A stretch of DNA of 55,455 bases from Phycisphaerales bacterium AB-hyl4 (GTDB taxonomy: Bacteria > Planctomycetota > Phycisphaerae > Phycisphaerales > Phycisphaeraceae): positions 1 through 55,455 of the forward strand of contig JBGUBD010000019.1 in NCBI GenBank assembly GCA_041821185.1. The letters are read 5' to 3'. The notes beneath the pieces were generated by a model. That model saw nothing but the letters and a program-made list of their open reading frames with translations. It was not told the DNA's origin and made no database searches. The stretch's first letter is position 1. Each line of letters starts with the position of its first letter. Of this stretch, positions 8,742-17,609 are shown piece by piece. The translations under genes were made by a program, and so were the position numbers.

Positions 8742-8769
8742 ATTTTAAGAGAGTTACTAATTTTTTCAA
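8742..8769 (-). promoter_or_regulatory. Promoter/operator of the propeller gene (copy 1)
   Basis: On the minus strand TTGAAA (8769-8764), a 16-nt spacer, and TAAAAT (8747-8742). The spacer contains TAGTAACTCTCT, nearly identical to the spacer of the divergent LacI promoter. Over about 30 nt the two promoters match at roughly 25 positions, in inverted orientation. Confidence 0.75.
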
Positions 8770-8856
8770 GCACAACCTCAAAATCATGCATGTATGGATC
8801 CCCAAACGCCGATCAAAGCTTGAGGGGCAAGCATTTGGAGCAGACGGGGATTGGTC

Positions 8857-8884
8857 TTGAAAAATGTAGTAACGCTCTTATAAT
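8857..8884 (+). promoter_or_regulatory. Promoter/operator of the second LacI gene (copy 2)
   Basis: TTGAAA (8857-8862), a 16-nt spacer with TAGTAACGCTCT, then a perfect TATAAT (8879-8884). The spacer is the inverted copy of that in the divergent promoter. The -10 box overlaps an ATG at 8883, which argues for translation from the ATG at 8892, almost at the predicted +1. Confidence 0.75.
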
Positions 8885-8891
8885 GGTGGCG

Positions 8892-9926
8892 ATGAACCCT
8901 TCCCTTCGAGAGATCGCGGATCGCGTGGAGCTCTCGTACCAGACCGTGGCGAACGTGCTGTCGGTCAACAGTAAGACCCGCGTTCGGTACAGCACACGCA
9001 CGCAGCAGAAGATTCAGGCGGTCGCCAAGCAGATGGGCTATCGCCCGCATCTGGGTGCCCGGTCCATTTCCACGGGGCGGTTCGGCAGCCTGTCGCTGCT
9101 CATGAGCACGCACAGCAAACGCCGAAGCCTCCCGCAGGACATGCTCGACGGCATGCTTCGGGCCTCGGCCGACCTGGGCCTGCACCTCTCGGTGGAAACG
9201 GTCGACCGCGTGCTGACGGACCCCAAGTTCGTGCCCCGGATGTTGCGCGAATGGTGTTCCGACGGTCTGCTGGTGGATTTCGTGGGCGTGCCATCGGAAA
9301 TGGAGCAGTTGATCAGCGACAGCCAGGTGCCCACCGTCTGGATCAACCGCAAGCGGCATCACGACACGGTCCGTCCGGACGATTTTCAGGCGGGGCAACT
9401 TGCGGCCGAGACGCTGCTGGCCTTGGGACATAGGCGCATCGCGTACGTGCAGCTACTCCACAGTGCGTTGAAATTGCCGCAACTGCACTACAGCGTCACC
9501 GATCGGATCGAAGGCTTTCAGACGAGCGTTCAGGCGGCGGGGCTGAAGTCGGAGGTAATCAGTTTCGACCAGGCACTGCCGCAGGCGGAGATTGAGTCAT
9601 GGGCCACCGCGTTTCTTTCCGATCCGGATCGCCCGACGGCGGTCGTGGCGGCGGACGTGCTGGAGCGTGAGACGCTGTTGCTCGGTTGCGCTCGGCTGAA
9701 CCTGCGCGTGCCGGAGGATCTTTCGATTCTCGCCTTTGCGTCGGGCAAGTTGTCCGGCTGCGAGGTGGGCTGGCAGTCGTTCACGAATGTGGCCGTGGAC
9801 TGGCATAAGGTTGGCGACCAGAGCGTACGAATGCTGGTTCGCGTGATCGAAAACCACCACGTCGACCCGATCTTGATTCCATTTGAGTTGACCGAAGGGC
9901 AGACGACCGCCCCCCTGCCTGCATAA
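8892..9926 (+). CDS. LacI-family transcriptional regulator (second)
   Basis: From ATG 8892 the product has 344 residues. The HTH lies at the very N-terminus (LREIADRVELSYQTVANVLS … TQQKIQAVAKQMGYRPHLGA, residues ~4-58), then a sugar-binding core with TLLALGHRRIAYVQ, TAVVAADVLERE and VPEDLSILAFAS. I start here rather than at 8883 because the TATAAT box covers 8883; the message may be leaderless. It is divergent from the propeller gene and leads a rightward run of glycosidase, prepilin, dehydrogenase and epimerase. The same operator-like word (TAGTAAC-x-CTCTTA) sits in both divergent promoters and, more degenerate, before the PEP-CTERM gene at 16.2 kb, so these are its likely targets. Confidence 0.9.
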   Translation: MNPSLREIADRVELSYQTVANVLSVNSKTRVRYSTRTQQKIQAVAKQMGYRPHLGARSISTGRFGSLSLLMSTHSKRRSLPQDMLDGMLRASADLGLHLSVETVDRVLTDPKFVPRMLREWCSDGLLVDFVGVPSEMEQLISDSQVPTVWINRKRHHDTVRPDDFQAGQLAAETLLALGHRRIAYVQLLHSALKLPQLHYSVTDRIEGFQTSVQAAGLKSEVISFDQALPQAEIESWATAFLSDPDRPTAVVAADVLERETLLLGCARLNLRVPEDLSILAFASGKLSGCEVGWQSFTNVAVDWHKVGDQSVRMLVRVIENHHVDPILIPFELTEGQTTAPLPA

Positions 9927-9993
9927 GCCCAGAGTTCCCGGCCGCGCCGAAACGCGATGAACGATCACGTCGGTTTGAAAAAAGGGATGCGTG

Positions 9994-12900
9994 ATGCAGG
10001 TGAAATGTTCCCGGTGGACATGGGCATCGCTCGTATGCGTGCTCAGCATGCTGACTGGGGGGCAGGCGGCTGGCGCGGCCGAGCCAACCTTCAAGGACTC
10101 GCTGGCCGAGGGCTTGCTGCTGTTCGCCAGTTTCGATGACCCGCAGGAGCCGATCGATTTCGCCCGAGGGCCGACCGCGGCAAATGGTGAAGCGCCGCAG
10201 TTCGTCGCGGGACGCACCGGCCGGGCCTTGGCGCCGCGCGACTCGGGTTGGCCGGTGCAGCTTCACGGCAACCTCGATTTCGGACGCGGCACACTGAGTT
10301 TTTTCATCCGTCCCGACTGGCAATGGGGCGATCGCACGCAACGTGTGCTGCTCGCCACGACCAACTTTGAGTTGCGCCTCCCTGCCGAACACGAAGTGCT
10401 GCTGTTCATGACCGGCAACGATTTGCCGACGTCCGGCTTCGCGTGGGACTACGGCTGCACGGGCCGTATTACCCGCGCATTCACCCAAGGCTGGCAGCAC
10501 ATCGTACTCACCTGGGATGCCGAGGCCGAGCACAAGCAGATCTATCTCAACGGCGAACGTATCGCCGAGCAACAGACCAACCTGATCCGCCCCTCGCAGT
10601 TCAGCCCGACGGGTCCGCTGTGGTTGGCGCGGGGCGCGGCGCCGGGCGCTTACGACGAACTGGGCATCTGGGACCGGGTACTGAGCGAGGATGAAATTGC
10701 CGCCTTGGCCGATCAGGGGCCGACCCTGCGTGACGCTGCTCGGGAGAAAGAACATACGCCATTGAGTCCGCTGCGAGTGCAGGTGGATGGCCAACGCAGT
10801 CCCGGGTCGTTGATTGTCGACCCGGGCGAACGGTTCACCAGTCGATTCGGATTGAAAAACCGCCAGCCCGAGCCGATCGCGACCGAGATCACCCTGCGTC
10901 TGCTGGACTACCGCGAGCGCGAGGTCGATCGCACGACGCGCGAGGTTTCGATTGCGCCCGGCACGTCGATGAACGTCGAGCATGCGTTTTCCGCCCAGGC
11001 TTACGGGCCTTACAAGGTCGAGGTGAGCTATACCTTGCAGGGCCGGGATCATCTGGCGGACGCGGCGAGCTTTGTCGTCTGGCCTGAAGCGGACGCGCCG
11101 AATCCGGACAGTTTCTTCGGCTACCACATCAACAGTTTTCGCGGCTCAGGCGTCTTCGAGCAGGCGGTCCGGTTGGGTGCGGCGTGGAACCGTGGGCACA
11201 ACATGGTGCAGCATACCTGGTGGCCGCGCGTGCAGCCGGAGCCGGGCGAGTTCGCATGGCAACTTGAAGACAAGATGCAACGCCTGGACGACGCGGGAAT
11301 GACCCTGCTTGGCCAATGGTTCGGCACGCCTTATTGGGCCGCGCGGGAGGCGGACCGATCGCCGCCGGAGCATCCGCTGGCGTATCCCTCGGGCGACCTG
11401 CCGGACCTGCAGGCGTTCGCGACCTACGTGCGCAAGACGATCGAGCGGTTTCCGCAGATCCGTTACTGGGAGACATGGAACGAGCCGGATGTGAGTCTGT
11501 TCTGGCGCGGCACGCCCGAGCAACTTGTCGAGGTGGCGCGGGTGGCCTACGAGACGGCCAAGGCGGTCGATCCCGAGCTGACAGTGATGGGTGTCGGCGT
11601 CACGGGCAGCGCCCGCGGCTGGCACAGACAGATCGCCGAGGCTGGCCTGTTCGACTACGTCGATGTGATCACTTACCACGCCTATCACCCGGCCGACATC
11701 GAACCGGAACGCCTATGGGACATGCAAAAGAACCTTGTCGAACATTTCCGCTCAATGGCGCGCGAGCATCACGGCCACGAGTTGCCGCTCTGGGACACGG
11801 AAAGCGGCAACGTCAGTACGACCTGGCTGCGTCACTACGAACATGAGTCACTGCCTGCGCCGCACCTGCGTCACCCGATCGACGCGTATGAAGCGGCGCT
11901 TTCGATGGTGCAGGCCAACGCCTTCATGCAGGTGCTCGGCGTGGAGCGGTCGTTCCACTACATGTGGAACCTGCCCCAGCCGAACGATTACCGAAGCTCG
12001 AACGCTGTGGACCCAACCGGCACGCCGAAGCCGAAGCTGCTGGCTCGGCTTGCCATGGAACGCATGGTCGGCCGCGGCGAGTTGGCCGGCCACGTGCAGC
12101 GCGACGAAGGCCGGCTGTGGTTCAACGTCTACGCGATGCCCGACGGTTCGAGCGTTCTGTTCGGCTGGACCGGTCGCGGCGGGCAGGTGGAGTTGACCGA
12201 CATGCCCGGCGCCTTCACGCGATACGACCTGATGGCCAATGCCAGCGACGCAACGAGCATGCACTTCGATCAGGAACCGGCCTACTACGCATGGGACGTG
12301 TCGGCGGACGAGGCAATTTCGCTGCTCGAACGCGCTACCGCGCACGTTCATCGCACGCCGCAGCCGGTGGGCGCGGCGCGTGAGCCCATTGATGCAGATC
12401 TGCCCGCCTATCCTGACTTCGCGGCGGCATTGGATCAGGCAGGCGGCCTTTTCACATTGGACTTGCGCCCCTTCGCGAACATGGGGCTAGCCGACGAAAC
12501 CCCCGGCACACGCGACGGTGGCTGGACCGACCAGGGGCCGATGAACGATGCGCGTGACCTGACCATCGGCACACGTGAACTGTTCGGCGTACCGTTTGAG
12601 GTGATCGATCCGCAGCGCAACGACGGCCGCGCGGTCATCACGATGCGCGGCGAGAATCTCACACCCGACTTCCCGCAGCGTGTCGGGCCGATCGAAGTCA
12701 ATCGCCGCATCCGAACGCTCTATTTCATGCACGCCGGTGCGTGGGCGGTTGATGGCGAGATTGGGCATTACCTCATCCGCTACCGCGACGGCAGCCGCGT
12801 CAAGGTGCCGGTACGCGTCGGCGAACAGTTGAACGACTGGTGGCGGCCGCCCAGCGATGGGATGGAGGCACGTGCAGTCGGGTTCACCGCCGAGCAGACC

Positions 12901-13047
12901 CTCACCGGCGAACCACAGCAACGTTACATCTACGTCTACGAATGGCAGAACCCGGAGATGGACAAGGCGATCGATTCCATTGAAGTGGTTTCAGCCAACG
13001 GACAATCCACCCTGCTGGTGCTGGCGATCAGCGGCGTGGCGTTCTGA
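9994..13047 (+). CDS. Secreted LamG + GH39-like glycosidase
   Basis: 1,017 residues from ATG 9994 (AAAGGG upstream; a GTG sits directly before it). A signal peptide ends near GAAE. Residues ~35-230 are a LamG domain (GWQHIVLTWDAEAEH, DELGIWDRVLSEDEIAAL). Residues ~250-365 are a beta-sandwich linker. From ~370 to ~690 there is a clan GH-A TIM barrel: WETWNEPD contains the likely acid/base Glu497 and LWDTESGN the likely nucleophile Glu603, the spacing expected of GH39-like enzymes. Further beta-domains follow, and the last ~150 residues form a separate beta-sandwich. With both acids present it is probably an active exo- or endo-glycosidase; the sugar is unknown. It starts 67 nt after the LacI gene. 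Confidence 0.85.
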   Translation: MQVKCSRWTWASLVCVLSMLTGGQAAGAAEPTFKDSLAEGLLLFASFDDPQEPIDFARGPTAANGEAPQFVAGRTGRALAPRDSGWPVQLHGNLDFGRGTLSFFIRPDWQWGDRTQRVLLATTNFELRLPAEHEVLLFMTGNDLPTSGFAWDYGCTGRITRAFTQGWQHIVLTWDAEAEHKQIYLNGERIAEQQTNLIRPSQFSPTGPLWLARGAAPGAYDELGIWDRVLSEDEIAALADQGPTLRDAAREKEHTPLSPLRVQVDGQRSPGSLIVDPGERFTSRFGLKNRQPEPIATEITLRLLDYREREVDRTTREVSIAPGTSMNVEHAFSAQAYGPYKVEVSYTLQGRDHLADAASFVVWPEADAPNPDSFFGYHINSFRGSGVFEQAVRLGAAWNRGHNMVQHTWWPRVQPEPGEFAWQLEDKMQRLDDAGMTLLGQWFGTPYWAAREADRSPPEHPLAYPSGDLPDLQAFATYVRKTIERFPQIRYWETWNEPDVSLFWRGTPEQLVEVARVAYETAKAVDPELTVMGVGVTGSARGWHRQIAEAGLFDYVDVITYHAYHPADIEPERLWDMQKNLVEHFRSMAREHHGHELPLWDTESGNVSTTWLRHYEHESLPAPHLRHPIDAYEAALSMVQANAFMQVLGVERSFHYMWNLPQPNDYRSSNAVDPTGTPKPKLLARLAMERMVGRGELAGHVQRDEGRLWFNVYAMPDGSSVLFGWTGRGGQVELTDMPGAFTRYDLMANASDATSMHFDQEPAYYAWDVSADEAISLLERATAHVHRTPQPVGAAREPIDADLPAYPDFAAALDQAGGLFTLDLRPFANMGLADETPGTRDGGWTDQGPMNDARDLTIGTRELFGVPFEVIDPQRNDGRAVITMRGENLTPDFPQRVGPIEVNRRIRTLYFMHAGAWAVDGEIGHYLIRYRDGSRVKVPVRVGEQLNDWWRPPSDGMEARAVGFTAEQTLTGEPQQRYIYVYEWQNPEMDKAIDSIEVVSANGQSTLLVLAISGVAF

Positions 13048-13137
13048 TGGCGGACAGGACAGGTACTGGCGAGCAAGCCAGGCAGATCAGGCTGGTGCAT
13101 GTGCAAGATCCGGTTGACCCACAAGGAGTGACTGGCG

Positions 13138-13953
13138 ATGACTTTCACGCGAATGATTCACCGTAGACGATCGGCCGACATTGATGACCGACGTGGTTTC
13201 ACGCTCATCGAGCTGCTGGTGGTAATCTCCATCATTGCGATTCTGATCGCCCTGCTGCTGCCGGCACTCGGCGCCGCCCGCGAGCAGGCCCGGGCCATCC
13301 AGTGCGCCGCGAACGTCCGTTCGATTGGCTTGAGCTTCGAGTTCGTGGCGGAAGATCACAGCGGCTATTATCCGCCCCGCGCCTTTTTCGCGGATCCCCA
13401 TCGCCCCGGTATGGCCAGACCCGCCGGTTGGCCCACCGACGGCATCCGATGGGACGACTGGATGGTCCTCAAAGGCTACATGCATACCGCGCTGGTGGCG
13501 TGCCCGACCGCGGATTACATCCCGCAGCAAACCTACCCCTTCGACGGAACCCGCGTGTTGCTCAACGAGGTGCGGCATTACGGCGTCGCCACCTACGGCA
13601 TCGGAGGCGCATTACTCAGTGTCGGCAGCAGTTCCTTCGAACCCGTGCATCGCGACAGCATCCAACGCCCGACCCACGCCATCGGCGTCGGAGACAGCGA
13701 CCCCGGCTACGCCCAGAGTCCCGGTGAATTCAACCCCGCCGACTTCGCCGGCAACAACACGTGGAACATCCAGGGCACCGCCCCCTCCGCCACCACCGGC
13801 AAACCGTCCATGCGCCACTCGCTGACCGGGAACTACGCCTTCCTCGACGGCCACGTCAGCCGCGATCCGGTGCAGGACGTCGCCGTCGCCTTGCCACTGG
13901 ATGAGAACGCACGCACCTACCGCATGTGGGTCTATGGCGGAAACAACGAATAA
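13138..13953 (+). CDS. Prepilin-type (H-X9-DG) secreted pseudopilin
   Basis: A 271-residue prepilin-like protein. A basic leader ending DDRRG precedes FTLIELLVVISIIAILIALLLPAL, and HSLTGNYAFLDG near the end is the H-X9-DG motif. AAGGAG lies 10 nt before the ATG. It is the counterpart of the prepilin at 5352-6203, and both are paired with a large glycosidase behind a LacI regulator. Peptidase processing at G-F and insertion in the inner membrane or a pseudopilus are expected from the family; substrate binding is an inference. Confidence 0.88.
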   Translation: MTFTRMIHRRRSADIDDRRGFTLIELLVVISIIAILIALLLPALGAAREQARAIQCAANVRSIGLSFEFVAEDHSGYYPPRAFFADPHRPGMARPAGWPTDGIRWDDWMVLKGYMHTALVACPTADYIPQQTYPFDGTRVLLNEVRHYGVATYGIGGALLSVGSSSFEPVHRDSIQRPTHAIGVGDSDPGYAQSPGEFNPADFAGNNTWNIQGTAPSATTGKPSMRHSLTGNYAFLDGHVSRDPVQDVAVALPLDENARTYRMWVYGGNNE

Positions 13954-13995
13954 CCGACACCCACTTTTTTTGACCTCGATAATTCAGGAACAGCC

Positions 13996-14997
13996 ATGGA
14001 TGCCACCGCCCTTGTCTGCGACAAGCAGCAGAACATTTCCCTCCTCAACGTCCGGTTGAAAGAACCGGATGCGGATGACCTGGTCGTTCGAACGCTTTAC
14101 AGCGGCGTGAGCCCGGGCACGGAACTGGCGTTGCTTCAGAACAAGATTTCCTGGGGCCCGTTCCCCTTATGCACCGGCTACCAAGGCGTCGGCGTGGTCG
14201 AGGCAGTGGGCGCCAACGTTCACGACTTCAAGCCCGGCGAGCGTGTGTACTACCGCGGCAATACGCCGATGACCACGCCCGGCGGCGAGCCGATCTCACC
14301 CGTTTCCGGCACGCATTGCAGCCATGCCGTGGTACCGCCGGGGCGGATCGGCACGGCCGTGCTCCCCGAAGGGGTGGACCCGGCGTCGGCGAGCCTGTTC
14401 GTGATGCCGGCCGTGGGCCTGGCGGGTGTGGACATGGCCAACCCGCGGATCGGGGCTTCAGTCATCGTGCATGGCGTGGGCCCGATCGGCCTGGGCGTGG
14501 TCGCGGCCTGTGCACATCGCGGTTGTCGGGTGATCGCCATCGACCTCGACGATCATCGACTGAAACTCGCCGCGGCGTTCGGCGCCGAGCAACTGATCAA
14601 TGCGACGAAAAAGCCCGCTGCCGAACAGGTCGCCGATTTGCTACCCGACGGGGCCGACGTCGTATTCGAAGCCACGGGGTTGCCTTCGTGCATCGACCCG
14701 GCGATTCGAATGTGTCGAACCTTCGGCACGTTCGTCTGGCAAGGCAATTACGGGGCCCAGCCAATCCAGATGCAGTTCATGGAAGCACACATGCGTCGGC
14801 TCACGATGTATTTCCCCTGCGACGACGGCGGACCGGCTTGTCGCCACGCGGTGCTGAGCAACATGGCCCGCGGCGGACTGGCGTGGGATCGCACGATCAC
14901 GCATCGCGTCAGCGCTTCGGACGCGCCGGCGCTCTACACCCGCATGCTCGCGGGCCAAGCCGGCGACGTCATCGGGGCCGTGGTCCAGTGGGAGTAG
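13996..14997 (+). CDS. Medium-chain (zinc-less) alcohol/sugar dehydrogenase
   Basis: A 333-residue MDR-superfamily NAD(P)-dependent dehydrogenase. The GroES-like half carries SGVSPGTELALL where zinc enzymes have the catalytic CGxCGTD, and the four-Cys structural zinc loop is absent. The Rossmann half has GVGPIGLG and a downstream acidic VIAIDLD, suggesting NAD. The SGxSPGTE subtype is found in BchC-like and sugar-related MDR proteins. It lies 42 nt after the prepilin gene and 58 nt before an epimerase gene, so it probably oxidises or reduces a sugar released by the upstream glycosidase. Confidence 0.82.
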   Translation: MDATALVCDKQQNISLLNVRLKEPDADDLVVRTLYSGVSPGTELALLQNKISWGPFPLCTGYQGVGVVEAVGANVHDFKPGERVYYRGNTPMTTPGGEPISPVSGTHCSHAVVPPGRIGTAVLPEGVDPASASLFVMPAVGLAGVDMANPRIGASVIVHGVGPIGLGVVAACAHRGCRVIAIDLDDHRLKLAAAFGAEQLINATKKPAAEQVADLLPDGADVVFEATGLPSCIDPAIRMCRTFGTFVWQGNYGAQPIQMQFMEAHMRRLTMYFPCDDGGPACRHAVLSNMARGGLAWDRTITHRVSASDAPALYTRMLAGQAGDVIGAVVQWE

Positions 14998-15055
14998 GCG
15001 TAGACGTCTGACGAGCTTTCCCACGCATTCGCGAACTACGATTTGGAGAATCGGC

Positions 15056-15925
15056 ATGCCATACACGCTCATCACCGGTGCCACGGGCCTTATCGGTCGG
15101 GCGCTTTGCACCTCGCTCGATCAAGACACGCCGCCGCTGGCCATAAGCCGAGGTCAACTCGACCTGAACACCGCGTCGGTGCAGGGCGACTTTGCGCGTT
15201 TTGAAGACCTGCGACAGTTGGATCGATACGAGATCGAGGCGGTGGTGCACCTCGGGGCCGTGACAGGTGGTTGCAGCGAACGCGATGGGTTTGCGGTCAA
15301 CGTCGAGGGCACGCGCTGCCTGATGCGCTACCTCATCGATCGCGGGTGTCGGCGGTTCGTGCTCGCCAGTTCGATCGCCGTGGTGGGCTTGCAGTCGGCC
15401 GAGTTCCGCCCCCGCCGATTCCCCATCCCCGACGAACACCCCTGCTTTGACCGACACGGTTACGGGCTCTCCAAATACCTGATGGAAGAGCTCGCCCGCT
15501 ACTATCACCGACAGAATCCGCTACTCGACATCACCAACCTTCGGCTGGCGGCAATCCATTCCGATGACGCCCCGCCGCCGTGGAACCACGGCGACACACC
15601 CGGCGAATGGGCGCTGGCGGGCCTGACCCGCATGAACCTCAGCGACGCGGTGGCGGCGATTAGAGCCGCCCTGGACATCTCGAAGCCGGGGCAGCAACCC
15701 GGTTTCCGTGTGCTCAACGCAGCCGCACCTCATGCCTGGGCGGATCGCCCAACGGCCGAAATCCTGCGGGCATGGTACGGCCCGGAAGTCGATCTGACCT
15801 GGTTCGAACAGCCGGGCCATGAACGGCGAGGCGCGTTCGATGTCCGCTCGATAGAAAACGAACTCGGCTTCACGGCCACGCACACACCGATGCCACCGCT
15901 CCAGCATGACCACGTGGCCCGCTAA
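15056..15925 (+). CDS. NAD-dependent epimerase/dehydratase (SDR)
   Basis: A 289-residue extended SDR protein. TGATGLIG at residues 7-14 is the nucleotide-binding glycine motif, ASSIAVVG carries the catalytic Ser, and YGLSKYLMEEL is the YxxxK pair. The start has GGAG 8 nt upstream. Related proteins epimerise, dehydrate or reduce nucleotide sugars or sugar acids. With the preceding dehydrogenase it forms a two-step sugar-modifying pair at the end of the LacI-led operon. Confidence 0.85.
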   Translation: MPYTLITGATGLIGRALCTSLDQDTPPLAISRGQLDLNTASVQGDFARFEDLRQLDRYEIEAVVHLGAVTGGCSERDGFAVNVEGTRCLMRYLIDRGCRRFVLASSIAVVGLQSAEFRPRRFPIPDEHPCFDRHGYGLSKYLMEELARYYHRQNPLLDITNLRLAAIHSDDAPPPWNHGDTPGEWALAGLTRMNLSDAVAAIRAALDISKPGQQPGFRVLNAAAPHAWADRPTAEILRAWYGPEVDLTWFEQPGHERRGAFDVRSIENELGFTATHTPMPPLQHDHVAR

Positions 15926-16217
15926 TGCCAGATGTTTTTCATAAAACCTGAAAAATAACTAGCTTAGAATGGATCACCTCCAAAGAGCACATACCACGCC
16001 GAGCAAACCCGAATCGCTTGGAACAAAGGAAAATCGACAATACTAAGAACACTCTTGCATATTAATAGTATCACTCTTAAACTGAACTTTGAACACCGCC
16101 ATCCTTCTCGGTCAAGCGACCGGGCCCGTCGAGGAGGCGATTCAAGAGGCGAGCAGGAACGCATCTGTTCACCGCTCACCCGGTCTTGAAGTGTCCGCTC
16201 TATACAACGGAGGAACC
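15926..16217. other. AT-richer regulatory gap before the PEP-CTERM gene
   Basis: This 292-nt gap is clearly richer in A+T (about 15950-16090) than its surroundings. It contains the third promoter/operator copy at 16055-16083 and would give a 5' leader of about 130 nt. No gene was seen in it. Confidence 0.6.
16055..16083 (+). promoter_or_regulatory. Third copy of the LacI-cluster promoter/operator
   Basis: TTGCAT (16055-16060), 17-nt spacer, TAAACT (16078-16083). The spacer holds AATAGTATCACTCT, which lines up with TAGTAAC-x-CTCT in the two promoters at 8.7-8.9 kb. A fourth weaker CTCTT-containing word lies directly upstream at 16041-16060. Confidence 0.5.
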
Positions 16218-17378
16218 ATGCAGACCCCAAGCACCTGTATCGCCCTGACCTGTGCCGCCCTGCTCACTGCGGGAACCCCGCTGGATGTCAAAGCGGACAG
16301 CTTTGCCATATTCTCCGTCCAGGGCCAGAACAGCATCCGCACGCTCGACACCCGCACCGGCCAGCCCGTGACGGGCACCTTGGCCTCCGGCCAGACACTC
16401 TCCGCAGCCCAGAGGACAGGCGACCAACTCCTCTACAGCGTCGACGGCACGTGGGCGACGCACATCGTCAATCCCGAACCGCTCGAAGGTCCGTCGGCCA
16501 ATATCTACGCCAGCAACCGCAGCCTGGGCGTCACCGATGCCGGCGCCACCGGCGACGCCGTTGGCACGCTCTACAACAACACGCTCGGCTCGCCCCATGC
16601 CCTCTACCACCTCGCCGCCACGGGCCCGACGGCCATCACGACAACCAATATCCACTCAGTCGCCGTAAGCAAAGGCACTGCCCTGGTGGGACGGGACAAC
16701 GGACAAATTCACAGCTACGACCTCGCCACGGGGACATTCAGCGGCAACCTCATCACCGGCTCGATGACCGTCGCCGCAGGCGCAGGCGATTCCGGCACGT
16801 TCGCCTTCGGCTTCACGGCCGCCAACAACACCAGCCACAGTCGCGTCGCCACGTCGCCGCCGCTCGCCCTTGTCAGCGGTGCCAGCACCGCCTCGCTCAT
16901 GCTCAACGCATTCGGGAGCCAGGACGTCCTGCTGGCCACCGTCGGCAGCAACATCGTCCGATTCGACAGCCGCAGTTCAACCGCGTTTGTGACAACGGCC
17001 AGCGGTCAGGCCCTCAGCCACGCCGTCGCACTGGGTAATTCGAATCTGTTTATTCTGGGGACCGCCACCGGCGGCACCCACCGCTACGACGTGGATGCAG
17101 GCACATACACCACCTTCAGTTCAGTGGAACGTCTCGTCAGCGGCTTCAGCTTCGGCGACTACGCTCTCCTCGGCCTGCTGCATACCGACGGCAGCGGCCG
17201 TACCGTCCTCGTCGACCACAACGGTTCAATACTCAGCACGGTGGCGAGTTCTACCGGCGACGCCAGCGCCGCCTACGTCATCGGCGCCGGCACGAGCTAC
17301 ACCGTCATCCCAGAACCGGGAAGCATGACCCTTCTTGGTCTCGGCGGCGTGCTCATCCTTTTTCGACGACGAGCCTAG
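16218..17378 (+). CDS. PEP-CTERM secreted beta-propeller-like protein
   Basis: 386 residues from ATG 16218, which has a strong GGAGG 5 nt upstream. A signal peptide (ends near VKA-D) is followed by about 330 residues of repeated short beta-strand motifs (for example QGQNSIRTLDTRTGQP and NGQIHSYDLATGTFSGNL), suggesting a WD40/PQQ-like propeller. The tail is VIPEPGSMTLLGLGGVLILFRRRA, a complete PEP-CTERM sorting signal. It lies at the end of the right LacI cluster and may share its regulator through the promoter at 16055-16083. Its ligand is unknown. Confidence 0.82.
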   Translation: MQTPSTCIALTCAALLTAGTPLDVKADSFAIFSVQGQNSIRTLDTRTGQPVTGTLASGQTLSAAQRTGDQLLYSVDGTWATHIVNPEPLEGPSANIYASNRSLGVTDAGATGDAVGTLYNNTLGSPHALYHLAATGPTAITTTNIHSVAVSKGTALVGRDNGQIHSYDLATGTFSGNLITGSMTVAAGAGDSGTFAFGFTAANNTSHSRVATSPPLALVSGASTASLMLNAFGSQDVLLATVGSNIVRFDSRSSTAFVTTASGQALSHAVALGNSNLFILGTATGGTHRYDVDAGTYTTFSSVERLVSGFSFGDYALLGLLHTDGSGRTVLVDHNGSILSTVASSTGDASAAYVIGAGTSYTVIPEPGSMTLLGLGGVLILFRRRA

Positions 17379-17437
17379 CCCGACAACGCGGATTCTGTAT
17401 TTGCGACATTTAGCGGCAGTGCTTGCACCGCCTTTTC

Positions 17438-17452
17438 CGGCCCGCAGGGCCG
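17438..17452. terminator. Hairpin between convergent genes
   Basis: CGGCCC and GGGCCG pair around GCA, in the 231-nt gap where the PEP-CTERM gene and the membrane-protein gene converge. There is no clear T-tract. Partly inverted words (catttagcggc … gcggctaaatg) flank it at about 17407 and 17472, which could extend the structure. Confidence 0.35.
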
Positions 17453-17609
17453 AACGCGCTGGTCAAGGCCCGCGGCTAAATGGGAACCCTTCGCTGACGT
17501 GCACGGCCAGCACCAGGGCATAGCTCGCACCAGCCACCACACAAACAGCATGGGCGAATGTCTTCACCCCGGCTGTCGAGGTGACGGGTGAAACTGGCAG
17601 GCTTGTCGG

